A stretch of DNA of 15,685 bases from Candidatus Shapirobacteria bacterium CG10_big_fil_rev_8_21_14_0_10_48_15 (GCA_002793635.1 PFEM01000023.1:1-15685); one strand, 5' to 3'; positions 7,455 through 14,900 are shown, numbered from the stretch's first letter. The notes: generated from the sequence alone by a model not told the origin. Numbers and translations are program-made.

Positions 7455-7564
7455 CGGCCGAAAATCGCCGTCAGCGCGGGCAGAAGCGAAGTCAACACCA
7501 AGGCTAATCCGGCCACAATGACCAAAACAGTCCAAATTTTTCGTTGGTTTTTGCTAAGCTTCAT
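7451..7564 (-). CDS. Small single-pass membrane protein, 37 residues, unknown function
   Basis: This small ORF lies between tyrS and recG. Its ATG (7562-7564) directly follows the tyrS TAA, and its TGA overlaps the recG ATG as ATGA. The peptide begins MKLSKNQRKIW, a basic amphipathic stretch, followed by a membrane helix of about 20 residues (VLVIVAGLALVLTSLLPAL) and a short tail ending FGR. Unlike most genes in the run it has good ribosome binding sequences: GAGGGAG and AAAAGG lie just upstream (7569-7582), inside the end of tyrS. The positive-inside charge suggests the N-terminus is cytoplasmic. Coding status is supported by the Shine-Dalgarno, the two exact junctions, and a composition unlike a random frame. 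I recognise no family; it may act in its own right or serve mainly to couple recG translation. Confidence 0.72.
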   Translation of the reverse strand: MKLSKNQRKIWTVLVIVAGLALVLTSLLPALTAIFGR

Positions 7565-8764
7565 TTAGCCTTTTACTCCCTCAATTTTTAAATATTTTAA
7601 TTTTCCTATTTTTAATAATATTTTTTTGTCAGTTTGGATTTGGATTTTAAACTGAGGATCACGGATAGTTTTTCCGTTAATTTTTGCCCCTCCCTCTTTG
7701 ATAAGCCTTTTTGCTTGAGATTTACTGCTTGTTGACCCAGAATAAAAAACAAGGCTTGCAAGTGAGTAATTTCCGCGAAGCATTTTTTTAGATCGAATTG
7801 CCGTTGGTAACATTTTTTTTTGGAATATCCTTTCGAATTCTTCTTGGGCTTTTTGTGCCGCTCTTTGTCCATGATGGATTTTGCTGATTTCAAAGGCCAG
7901 CCGTTTTTTCACTACCATGGGTTCTTTTTTAAACGCTTGAGCTAGTACTTCAATTGATGAAAGCGGTAAATCAGTTAATAATTCAAATGATAAAAGTGTG
8001 ACTTCGTCGGGAAAAGACATCACGCCGCCAAACATATCTTTTGTTGAAGCGTTGAGAAAAAGTGCATTACCGGTAGTTTTGCCAACTTTATTGCCTTGTT
8101 TATCAACTAATAATTTTGTTGTCAAAACAAACTTTTCTTTATTTTTGATTTTTTTCATCAAGTCACGGCCAACTAACATATTAAACATCTGGTCAGAGCC
8201 GCCAATTTCTAAATCAACATCCATATAAACAGAGTCATACCCCTGCATGACTGGATAGAGAAATTCATGAAGAAAAATATCCTTGTCTTTTTTTAATCTT
8301 TTTCGGAACATCTCCCTTTTGATCAATTGCTGGTAAGTGATGTGATGGCAAAGTTTGAGCAAATCTTCAAAAGTGAGCTTAGAAAGCCATTGACTGTTAT
8401 AAAGAACTTTTGCCGGATTTTGGCCACCAAAATCAATAATTGTTCCAGCTTGTTTTCGCCAATTTTGAAAATTTTTTTGAACTTGTTTTTTAGTAAGCTG
8501 CTTTCTGGTTGAGAGCTTGCCTGTGGGATCGCCAATCATACCGGTGAAATCACCGATTAAAAAAATTACCTCATGGCCTAAATCTTGAAATTGCTTAAGT
8601 TTAAGCAAACCGACAGTGTGACCTAAATGTAAATTAGGTACAGATGGATCAAAACCTTGATAGAGCCTGATTTTTTTGCCGGAGCGAAGCACTTTTTCCA
8701 AGGCTTTTGGGGAGGGATAAATTTTTTCTACTCCCCTGCTTAAGACGGCGTCGATCTTGTCCAT
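7565..8764 (-). CDS. tyrS: Tyrosine--tRNA ligase
   Basis: The 399-residue class I synthetase charges tRNA-Tyr. The Rossmann catalytic domain has the HIGH motif as HLGH (46-49) within LYQGFDPSVPNLHLGHTVG, then FLIGDFTGMIGDPTGK, the tyrosine/tRNA region YDSVYMDVDLEIGGSDQ, and KVGKT (226-230) in place of KMSKS. A C-terminal S4 RNA-binding domain is present (about 330-395). The N-terminal part resembles the TyrZ branch, while the KVGKT loop resembles the KFGKT loop of the TyrS branch; I recall this mix from Patescibacteria. The gene is much more AT-rich (sampled lines mostly 18-45% GC, about a third overall) and Lys-rich than its neighbours, which suggests acquisition by transfer. Its start sits seven bases from a TATAAT box, so its mRNA is probably leaderless, and it heads the leftward operon. 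Confidence 0.96.
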   Translation of the reverse strand: MDKIDAVLSRGVEKIYPSPKALEKVLRSGKKIRLYQGFDPSVPNLHLGHTVGLLKLKQFQDLGHEVIFLIGDFTGMIGDPTGKLSTRKQLTKKQVQKNFQNWRKQAGTIIDFGGQNPAKVLYNSQWLSKLTFEDLLKLCHHITYQQLIKREMFRKRLKKDKDIFLHEFLYPVMQGYDSVYMDVDLEIGGSDQMFNMLVGRDLMKKIKNKEKFVLTTKLLVDKQGNKVGKTTGNALFLNASTKDMFGGVMSFPDEVTLLSFELLTDLPLSSIEVLAQAFKKEPMVVKKRLAFEISKIHHGQRAAQKAQEEFERIFQKKMLPTAIRSKKMLRGNYSLASLVFYSGSTSSKSQAKRLIKEGGAKINGKTIRDPQFKIQIQTDKKILLKIGKLKYLKIEGVKG

Positions 8765-8767
8765 GAG

Positions 8768-8796
8768 TTAAATTATAATTTTCCCTATGCTATAAT
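8768..8796 (+). promoter_or_regulatory. Promoter for penicillin-binding protein gene (extended -10, leaderless type)
   Basis: An extended -10, TGCTATAAT (8788-8796), has a perfect TATAAT eight bases before the ATG at 8805. A weak -35, TTAAAT (8768-8773), lies 17 bases upstream. The distance implies that transcription begins at or within one or two bases of the start codon. It shares the 40-base intergenic space with the divergent tyrS promoter. Confidence 0.7.
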
Positions 8797-8800
8797 GCAA
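8772..8800 (-). promoter_or_regulatory. Promoter for tyrS operon (leaderless type)
   Basis: Read on the minus strand, TTGCAT (8800-8795) and a perfect TATAAT (8777-8772) are separated by 17 bases. Only seven bases separate the -10 box from the tyrS ATG at 8764, so a start of transcription at the usual distance would fall on or next to the A of the ATG. No Shine-Dalgarno exists. The -35 overlaps the -10 box of the opposite promoter, so the two probably exclude each other in time. Confidence 0.7.
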
Positions 8801-8804
8801 GCAA

Positions 8805-11444
8805 ATGAATTGGCAGAGAGCCTGGCGGCAACGGCTGAATAAATTTAGCGGTACTTCCCGTCGGCGCTTCAACAAAGTTGGTTTAATTTCTAAAATCGCC
8901 GTTTTTGTTTTTGTGGGGGTTGTGGCGGCCATGCTGGGAGCGGCGGTCCTTTTTGCCTGGTATGCCAAAGATTTGCCGCGACCGGATCGAATTGTGCGGC
9001 GGGAGGGTTTTGCCACCAAAATTTACGATCGTCATGAGGAGCTACTTTATGATGTTTTTGCCGATCAGCGCCGGACGCCGGTCAGTTTTGACCAAATCCC
9101 CGATCATTTAAAGAATGCGGCCGTGGCGATTGAAGACAAAAATTTTTATAAGCACGCCGGCTTTGACATCACCGGTTACTTTCGGGCCGTTTACAACATT
9201 ATTGTTCACCACAAACTGCAGGGCGGTTCGACCCTCACCCAACAGCTGGTCAAAAACGTCCTGCTGACTTCCCAGCGGACGCTGCCGCGTAAGATCAAAG
9301 AGTTTATCTTGGCCGTCCAAATCGAAAGCAAATATTCCAAAGACGAGATTTTACAAATGTATTTAAATGAGTCTCCTTTTGGTGGAACGGCTTGGGGCGT
9401 TCAGGCGGCCGCCGAAACTTATTTCGGCAAAGACGTGGCCGAGCTTAACTTGGTGGAGTCGGCTTTGCTGGCAGGTCTGCCGCAACGGCCGTCGGTGTAC
9501 TCCCCTTTTTCCGGGGAGCAAGACGCTTGGGTGGGTCGTACCCAGGCGGTTTTAAGAAGGATGCGCGAGGATGGCTACATTACGGCTGATCAAGAGCAAG
9601 AGGCTAAAGAACAACTGGATCAGTTGGAGTTTGCCGACAATGGCGGTGATTTTCGCGCCCCCCACTTCGTGATGTATGTCAAACAGCAACTGGAAGAACG
9701 CTATGGTCAACGCATGGTCGAGCAAGGTGGCCTGCGGGTTTATACCACTTTGGACTGGGCGCTTCAGGAAAAAGCCCAGCAGATCGTGAGCGAGGAAATC
9801 AAAAAAGTGGAGTCCCTCAACATTACTAACGGCGCGGCGGTCGTCATTGATCCCCAAACCGGGGAGATTTTGGCGATGATTGGCTCCAAAAATTATGACG
9901 ATCCGGATTATGACGGCAAGGTCAACGTGACTTTGTCGCAACGCCAACCCGGTTCCGCCATCAAGCCGGTGACCTATGTCACCGCCCTGAAGAAAGGCTA
10001 CACGGCCGCTACCCTGCTGATGGATACGCCGGTGACTTTCTTAAGCACGGTCCCCGGCCAAAAAGATTATGCGCCGGTGAACTATGATGGCCAGTTTCAC
10101 GGCCCGGTGACGCTGCGTTTTGCTTTGGGTAATTCGCTCAACGTGCCGGCGGTCAAAATGCTGGCCAAAGTGGGCCTCAAAGACATGCTGACGACGGCTT
10201 GGGAATTGGGTTTGTCTACCCTGGAACCAACCGAGGCAAACATGAGGCGCTTTGGCTTGTCCGTCACTTTGGGTGGCGGCGAGGTGAGGCTGCTGGAGCT
10301 GGCTGAGGCTTACAGCGCTTTTGCCAACGGCGGTCTGAAAGTGGAGCCGGTGGCGGTGCTGAAAGTGACTGATAGTAACGGCAAGGTGCTGGATGAGTAC
10401 CGGCCGATGCATGGTAAAGCGGTCTTAACTCCCCAAGAGGCTTTTTTGGTTTCTCATATTTTGTCGGACCATGACGCCCGCGTGCTGACTTTTGGCGACA
10501 GCAGCTATTTGGATGTTGCCGGTCGGACCGTGGCAGCCAAAACCGGAACGACCAATGACAAGCGGGATAACTGGACGATTGGTTGGACGCCGCAAGTGAT
10601 GGTCGGCGTTTGGGTGGGCAACAACGACAACAGTCAGATGACGCGCGTCGCTTCGGGGGTTTCCGGCGCCTCGCCAATTTGGCACCAGATTATTGTCGCG
10701 GCCCTGGGAAGCCAGCCGGTGACCAGTTTTGCCATGCCCGAGGGCATGGTCACGGCCGAAGTCGACCAGGTTTCCGGCTTCGCCGCTCATGACGGCTATC
10801 CTTCCCGGGTGGAATATTTTCTCCAAGGAACCCAGCCAGTCGGAAAAGACCTCGTGCATACCAAATTGAAGCTTTGCCGTGGTCAGGACAAGTTGGCGTC
10901 CCCGGCGCAAGCGGCGCGGGGCGATTATGAGGAAAAGGAATATTTTGTTTTTAAAGAAGAGGACCCGGTTAGCCAAGACGGGATCAACCGCTGGCAGCAA
11001 GGCATTGATGAATGGCTGGCTGGTCAAGGTGATAGCCGCAATCACCCGCCGACCGAATTTTGCGGTGATCGGCAGGAAATGGCTTTGGCCATCGAGGAAC
11101 CGTCAGATCACCAGCAGGTTGACCAACGCGAAGTCCGCATTCAGGCCAAAATTATTTCTGACAGTCAGGTGGAAAGGGTGGAATTTTTGGTTGATGGCAG
11201 TCTTAAAGATACTCTGGAAAATGGACCCTGGGAGCGAGTGGTGACCCTCAGTGACGGGCCGCACACGCTCAAAGTGAAGGCGCGCAATCAGGCGGGCAAA
11301 GAGGCGGAGGCCCAGGTTAAAATCGGCGTTAAAGTCCCTTGGGATTGGCAGCCTAGCCCGACCCCCACGCCGACGTTGGCTGCGACGCCCACGCCCACGC
11401 CCACGCCAACGTTGACCCCCTCCCCCACCCCGACGATTCCCTAA
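8805..11444 (+). CDS. Class A penicillin-binding protein (PBP1A-type transglycosylase/transpeptidase) with Ig-like domain and Thr-Pro tail
   Basis: This 879-residue bifunctional enzyme polymerises and cross-links peptidoglycan at the outer face of the membrane. After a basic cytoplasmic tail and a membrane helix (about 29-53) comes the GT51 transglycosylase with catalytic Glu110 in AAVAIEDKNFYKHAG, GGSTLTQQLVKN (140-151), RKIKEFILAVQIE and ILQMYLNE. The transpeptidase follows with all three motifs: SAIK (Ser384-Lys387), SLN (444-446) and KTGT (579-582). A linker with two Cys (691, 753) leads to an Ig-like/Big-type domain (about 758-842), then a Pro-Thr-rich tail (850-879). The tail could span or bind the cell wall or be glycosylated. 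Length exceeds a minimal PBP1A because of the C-terminal additions. The ATG at 8805 is eight bases from TATAAT with no Shine-Dalgarno. Confidence 0.96.
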   Translation: MNWQRAWRQRLNKFSGTSRRRFNKVGLISKIAVFVFVGVVAAMLGAAVLFAWYAKDLPRPDRIVRREGFATKIYDRHEELLYDVFADQRRTPVSFDQIPDHLKNAAVAIEDKNFYKHAGFDITGYFRAVYNIIVHHKLQGGSTLTQQLVKNVLLTSQRTLPRKIKEFILAVQIESKYSKDEILQMYLNESPFGGTAWGVQAAAETYFGKDVAELNLVESALLAGLPQRPSVYSPFSGEQDAWVGRTQAVLRRMREDGYITADQEQEAKEQLDQLEFADNGGDFRAPHFVMYVKQQLEERYGQRMVEQGGLRVYTTLDWALQEKAQQIVSEEIKKVESLNITNGAAVVIDPQTGEILAMIGSKNYDDPDYDGKVNVTLSQRQPGSAIKPVTYVTALKKGYTAATLLMDTPVTFLSTVPGQKDYAPVNYDGQFHGPVTLRFALGNSLNVPAVKMLAKVGLKDMLTTAWELGLSTLEPTEANMRRFGLSVTLGGGEVRLLELAEAYSAFANGGLKVEPVAVLKVTDSNGKVLDEYRPMHGKAVLTPQEAFLVSHILSDHDARVLTFGDSSYLDVAGRTVAAKTGTTNDKRDNWTIGWTPQVMVGVWVGNNDNSQMTRVASGVSGASPIWHQIIVAALGSQPVTSFAMPEGMVTAEVDQVSGFAAHDGYPSRVEYFLQGTQPVGKDLVHTKLKLCRGQDKLASPAQAARGDYEEKEYFVFKEEDPVSQDGINRWQQGIDEWLAGQGDSRNHPPTEFCGDRQEMALAIEEPSDHQQVDQREVRIQAKIISDSQVERVEFLVDGSLKDTLENGPWERVVTLSDGPHTLKVKARNQAGKEAEAQVKIGVKVPWDWQPSPTPTPTLAATPTPTPTPTLTPSPTPTIP
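11352..11441 (+). repeat. Low-complexity Pro-Thr codon repeat in the penicillin-binding protein tail
   Basis: The 3' end of the gene is a C-rich tract encoding alternating Pro and Thr. It holds consecutive ACGCCC hexamers (11385-11402) and a 12-base unit ACGCC(G/A)ACGTTG present twice, at 11367-11378 and 11403-11414, 36 bases apart. Such tracts change length by replication slippage in steps that keep the frame. Confidence 0.75.
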
Positions 11445-11457
11445 CAATTGACGAAGG

Positions 11458-11466
11458 TGCTATAAT
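11458..11466 (+). promoter_or_regulatory. Extended -10 promoter for the 120-residue gene
   Basis: TGCTATAAT is identical to the extended -10 of the penicillin-binding protein promoter. It lies 17 bases before the ATG at 11484, giving a 5' leader of only about ten bases. There is no -35 at the proper distance, but extended -10 promoters can do without one. An ACAATT/AATTGT inverted repeat (11444-11449 and 11464-11469) brackets the box. Confidence 0.6.
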
Positions 11467-11483
11467 TGTTCAAAGCAGGCTAA

Positions 11484-11846
11484 ATGACACCAGAAAAGCA
11501 TCGTGGTTATCCTTTTCCCGACGGCGAGATTCATCAAGAATCGCAAGCACTTGGTTCATATCAGTCGTGGGACGAATGGCGGGGCAATTTGGAAAAGTGG
11601 CTGGGTTGCGATTTTAGCAAAATCAACGGGACCGTTAACCAAACCCTGAAAGAAGCTTATAATTTAAGGAGGAACATTCAGCGAGGCGAAGCCACGTTGG
11701 ATGAGTGGTTGATGTTTTCTAGAGAGTTGAGTGATAAATTTTTGGATAATCATGGTGATAAATTAGCGCTCATTGTGCAACGGACGGAGGCGTCGGAAAT
11801 TAGCCAAAAGGCGGCGGAATTGCGCGGTCGCCCCAATGAGTATTAA
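11484..11846 (+). CDS. Conserved-looking hypothetical protein, 120 residues
   Basis: I do not recognise this protein. It is soluble, mostly helical and charged, with no signal peptide or membrane segment. A Trp-rich part, SWDEWRGNLEKWLGCDFSKING (residues 28-49), is followed by a long predicted helix (NQTLKEAYNLRRNIQRGEATLDEWLMF) and a basic C-terminus ending RGRPNEY. Coding status is supported by its own extended -10 promoter, normal codon use and by the exact fit to its neighbour: its TAA overlaps the stop of the convergent pheT by two bases. A weak AGCAGG lies just before the ATG. It has no obvious link to cell-wall synthesis or tRNA charging. Confidence 0.75.
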   Translation: MTPEKHRGYPFPDGEIHQESQALGSYQSWDEWRGNLEKWLGCDFSKINGTVNQTLKEAYNLRRNIQRGEATLDEWLMFSRELSDKFLDNHGDKLALIVQRTEASEISQKAAELRGRPNEY

Positions 11847-13816
11847 CTTCTCAGCTTGGCCTGAAAAATTTTTTCCACTTGAAGAATAATTTTATTTCTG
11901 ATTTTGGCCACGTCCCGACGGCTAAGATTTTTTTGGGGAGCTTGATAGTAGAGGCGAAAAGTAAAATTGTTTTGAAAAGTATCAACCAAGCTTACTTCCT
12001 TGATTAAGGGATCAACCGCCTTAACCACTTTGGTCAGTTCCCCGAGCGGAGTTTGTGGCGGGACGATGAAAGTTAAGTCTTCAATCACGGGCGGCGTTTT
12101 GGCGGCGGGATGATATTGCTTTTGCCGGCTGGCCAGCTTGACCAGCTGGCTGAAGTCGAGGTCAAAAAAAGCCATGCGGTCTTGGGTTTTGCCCAAGGTG
12201 CCGATCAGCTGGTTGTTGATGAGAATTTGGCCAGCTTGTTTGGCTCCGGGTAAGGGTCGAAATTCGGCCTTGATACCCATTTCAGTCAAAATTGCCTCCG
12301 CGACTCCCTTAACTTGATAAAACCGCGGCCGGTTGATCAGGCCCGCCAAGCGGAGGTTTTCTTCCGGCAATTTAGCTTTGCCCGCCGATTCGGAGGGATG
12401 GTAAACGTGAGCCATTTCAAAAAATCTGATGACCTGATCGGGTTGGTTTTGGTTGGCGGCGGCGGTCAAGCTGGGCAGCAGCGACGGCCGTAACCAAACC
12501 CAATCAAGGCTTAAGGGATTGCTGATTTTGAGACACTGGTCTGGTTGCCAGCCGGCTTGCTTGATCAGTTGCTGGCTGACCAGGGAATAGTTGACGGTTT
12601 CTGTCCACCCCCAGTATTTGAGGGCTTGCTTGATTTGATTTTCCCAGGTGAAAGAGGGGTCGGTGATTGTTAACGGCAACGGCCCAGACGGCAAGACACT
12701 GGGTAAATTGTGATAACCGTAAACCCGGGCGATTTCTTCAATCAAGTCTTCGGGCAGATTAATATCGTCATGGCGCCAGTAAGGCACGGTGGCGCTGATT
12801 TGCTGCCGGCTCACTTTGGTGGCAAATCCCAAATGATTTAAGGTTTTTTGAGCCTCGCCGATTTTGATCGGGATGCCAAGCAGCTGGTTGATTTTTGCCG
12901 TGCTGACAACTACGGTTTTGGCTTGAATGGGATGAGGGTAGATATCGGTTAGCCGGCTGGCGACTTTGGCGCCGCAGAGCGTGCGGAACATGACGACGGC
13001 CTTCTTCATGGCGGGCATGACGCCTTCCGGTTCGACCCCTTTTTCAAATCTTTGGGCGGCGTCGGTGCGGCAGGCCATTTGCTGGCAGGAGCGGCGGATC
13101 TGACGAGGATCATAGGACTGAATAAATAGCAAGACCCGCCGGGTGGTTTGATCCACGGCCGAATTTTGACCGCCCATGATGCCGCACAGGTCAACAATGC
13201 GGCCGTCGCCGTCTTCGATAATGATCGTCCCCGGTGATAAAATTCTGGTTTGGTCATCCAGGGTAACGACTTTTTCGCCCGGCTTAGCCGCCCGCATGAT
13301 CATCCGGGCTTGCTTGATTTTGTCATAATCGAAAGTGTGCATCGGTTGGCCCAGCTCCAGCATGAGGTAATTGGAGATGTCCACAATGTTGTTGAGGGCC
13401 CTAATCCCCGCTTTTCGCAGCCGGTCTTGGATCACTTTTGGCGACGGCCGGTATTTGACCTGATCAAAAATCAAGGCGGTAAAACGCGGACAAAGCGACG
13501 GCGCTTGAAGAGTGACTTTAAGCGGCAAGCTTTTTTTGACGACCGGGATCTTGGTGGTCAATTCAGGCATGGCCTTGAGCTGAGCTTGGTGGTTAAAGCG
13601 TGGCAACACCGCGGCCAACTCGCGAGCGATGCCGTAAATTGACAAACAGTCCGGCCGGTTGGTGGTGATTTCGATCTCGAAGACGGCGTCGTTGCCCACA
13701 CGGTTGATTTTTTCGACTGATTGGCTGCACAACGACAAAGCTTCGGCCATCTGGTCAGGGGTGGCCTTGGTGGATAAATGTTCTTTGAGCCAGGAATAAG
13801 GTACCAAAATGTTCAT
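11843..13816 (-). CDS. pheT: Phenylalanine--tRNA ligase beta subunit, short form without the EMAP/tRNA-bind domain
   Basis: The beta subunit of the alpha2beta2 synthetase has 657 residues here, against roughly 780-800 in E. coli-type enzymes. The N-terminal B1 part passes straight from LSLCSQSVEKINRVG to FEIEITTNRPDCLSIYGIAREL (about 30-67), so the EMAP-like OB fold normally inserted there is missing. The B3/B4 editing domain (about 98-290, with NNIVDISNYLMLELGQPMH and CGIMGG), B5 (about 300-372), the catalytic-like domain (about 380-560) and the C-terminal anticodon-binding FDX-ACB domain (about 573-657) are present. The ATG shares one base with the pheS stop (TGATG), so translation is coupled. 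The stop overlaps that of the convergent upstream gene. Confidence 0.96.
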   Translation of the reverse strand: MNILVPYSWLKEHLSTKATPDQMAEALSLCSQSVEKINRVGNDAVFEIEITTNRPDCLSIYGIARELAAVLPRFNHQAQLKAMPELTTKIPVVKKSLPLKVTLQAPSLCPRFTALIFDQVKYRPSPKVIQDRLRKAGIRALNNIVDISNYLMLELGQPMHTFDYDKIKQARMIMRAAKPGEKVVTLDDQTRILSPGTIIIEDGDGRIVDLCGIMGGQNSAVDQTTRRVLLFIQSYDPRQIRRSCQQMACRTDAAQRFEKGVEPEGVMPAMKKAVVMFRTLCGAKVASRLTDIYPHPIQAKTVVVSTAKINQLLGIPIKIGEAQKTLNHLGFATKVSRQQISATVPYWRHDDINLPEDLIEEIARVYGYHNLPSVLPSGPLPLTITDPSFTWENQIKQALKYWGWTETVNYSLVSQQLIKQAGWQPDQCLKISNPLSLDWVWLRPSLLPSLTAAANQNQPDQVIRFFEMAHVYHPSESAGKAKLPEENLRLAGLINRPRFYQVKGVAEAILTEMGIKAEFRPLPGAKQAGQILINNQLIGTLGKTQDRMAFFDLDFSQLVKLASRQKQYHPAAKTPPVIEDLTFIVPPQTPLGELTKVVKAVDPLIKEVSLVDTFQNNFTFRLYYQAPQKNLSRRDVAKIRNKIILQVEKIFQAKLRS

Positions 13817-14859
13817 CAGAATTGCTCCAAAAATTTTAAATCGCCACCAAAAAGCAGGCGGATATCGTCAATGCCATATTTCATCATAAACAAGCGCTCC
13901 ACGCCCCAACCCCAGGCAAAGCCGGTATATTTTTCTGGATCGATACCACCATTTTTTAGGACGGTCGGGTGGACCATCCCCGATCCGCCCAGTTCCATCC
14001 AGCCTTGTTTGCAAACCGGGCAGCGTTTGCCTTCAATTTGACCCTTACCATTGCAGACAATGCAGGTGACGTCAAATTCAAACGACGGCTCGGTGAACTG
14101 AAAATGAAACGGCCGAATTCTGGTTTGCCGGTTCGGGCCAAAATATTGCTTAGCAAAATAAGCCAACACGCCCTTAAGGTGCGTGATGGCGATGTTTTGG
14201 TCGACCAGCAGGCCCTCAAATTGGTAAAACATGGGGGCGTGGGAGGCGTCGGCTTGGCGGCGGTAGCATTTGGCGATGTTGAGCATGCGGAGCGGCGGTT
14301 TTTGGGCTTCCATTTGGCGCAGCTGGCCCGAGGAAGTATGGGGGGTTAAGACCCCTCTGCCCAATTTGGGGTGATGGAGATTGTCTATAAAAAAGGTTTC
14401 CCATTCATCACGGGCCGGATGCTCCGGCGGCATGTTGAGGCCTTCAAAAGCGTACCAGTCCCATTCCACTTCCGGATAACGGACGCGCTGAAAGCCGATT
14501 TTTTCAAAGATATGGGCGATTTCTTCAATGGTTTGGCTGATCAGGTGCAGGTGGCCTAACGCCGGCTTTTTGCCGGGAGCCGTGATGTCCAGCCAGTCGT
14601 TGATTTTGCTGCTGTCTGGCAAAGAGTTTTTTTGTGATTGCAAAGTTTGCTCAATTGCCTGCTTGGCGTCGTTGATTTGCCGACCAGCTTCCACCCGCTG
14701 ATTCGTCGGCAGTTGGCCGAGTTGTTTCAACAATTCGTTGAGCTCTCCCCGGCGGCCCAAATAGGCGATCCGTAGCCTTTCCAGCTCCGACGCGGAATTG
14801 ACTTCCAGAATGCCGGAGATGGCCTGATTTTTTAAATTCTGAATTTTGTTTAAATCCAT
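13816..14859 (-). CDS. pheS: Phenylalanine--tRNA ligase alpha subunit
   Basis: The 347-residue class II synthetase subunit carries the active site. The N-terminal coiled coil (about 1-85, with AYLGRRGELNELLKQLGQLP) reaches for tRNA. Motif 1 surrounds VEWDWYAFEGLNMPPEHPARD, motif 2 is KCYRRQADASHAPMFYQFEG (198-217), and motif 3 is GFAWGWGVERLFMMKYGIDDIR (313-334). A zinc-finger-like insert with Cys266, Cys269, Cys280 and Cys283 lies just before GGSGMVHP, as in a subset of bacterial PheS proteins. The ATG at 14859 has no Shine-Dalgarno and sits six bases from a TAAAAT box; the leader region further upstream looks like a Phe-responsive attenuator. pheT follows with a one-base overlap. Confidence 0.97.
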   Translation of the reverse strand: MDLNKIQNLKNQAISGILEVNSASELERLRIAYLGRRGELNELLKQLGQLPTNQRVEAGRQINDAKQAIEQTLQSQKNSLPDSSKINDWLDITAPGKKPALGHLHLISQTIEEIAHIFEKIGFQRVRYPEVEWDWYAFEGLNMPPEHPARDEWETFFIDNLHHPKLGRGVLTPHTSSGQLRQMEAQKPPLRMLNIAKCYRRQADASHAPMFYQFEGLLVDQNIAITHLKGVLAYFAKQYFGPNRQTRIRPFHFQFTEPSFEFDVTCIVCNGKGQIEGKRCPVCKQGWMELGGSGMVHPTVLKNGGIDPEKYTGFAWGWGVERLFMMKYGIDDIRLLFGGDLKFLEQF

Positions 14860-14865
14860 GCTGCC

Positions 14866-14874
14866 ATTTTAGCA
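14866..14874 (-). promoter_or_regulatory. Internal extended -10 promoter for pheS (leaderless type)
   Basis: On the minus strand TGCTAAAAT lies six bases before the pheS ATG and just downstream of the intrinsic terminator. It differs by one base from the TGCTATAAT of the two plus-strand promoters. It would give terminator-independent, leaderless transcription of pheST. The run of T before it comes from the terminator, and no clear -35 is seen. Confidence 0.5.
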
Positions 14875-14875
14875 T

Positions 14876-14899
14876 AAAAAAATCCCGCGGAAACGGGAT
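14876..14899 (-). terminator. Intrinsic terminator in the pheST leader (attenuator)
   Basis: On the minus strand ATCCCG (14899-14894) pairs with CGGGAT (14887-14882) around a TTTCCG loop and is followed directly by seven T (14882-14876 region). This is a standard Rho-independent shape, ending 16 bases before the pheS ATG on the same strand. It lies after the Phe-rich leader ORF, as an attenuator would, though it would also end any read-through from the transposase gene. Confidence 0.8.
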
Positions 14900-14900
14900 G

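Noticed and set aside
7455..7535. N-terminal extension of RecG to 7535
   Set aside because: The 27 extra residues lie over the small membrane-peptide ORF in another frame and have no RecG similarity; ATG 7454 makes a clean ATGA join.
11103..11447. Minus-strand ORF rich in Arg-Gly over the penicillin-binding protein tail
   Set aside because: It is the reverse-strand shadow of the Pro-Thr repeat; low-complexity composition follows from the repeat.
11448..11466. TTGACG as -35 for the promoter at 11458-11466
   Set aside because: Only seven bases separate it from TATAAT, far short of 16-18; the extended -10 explains the site better.
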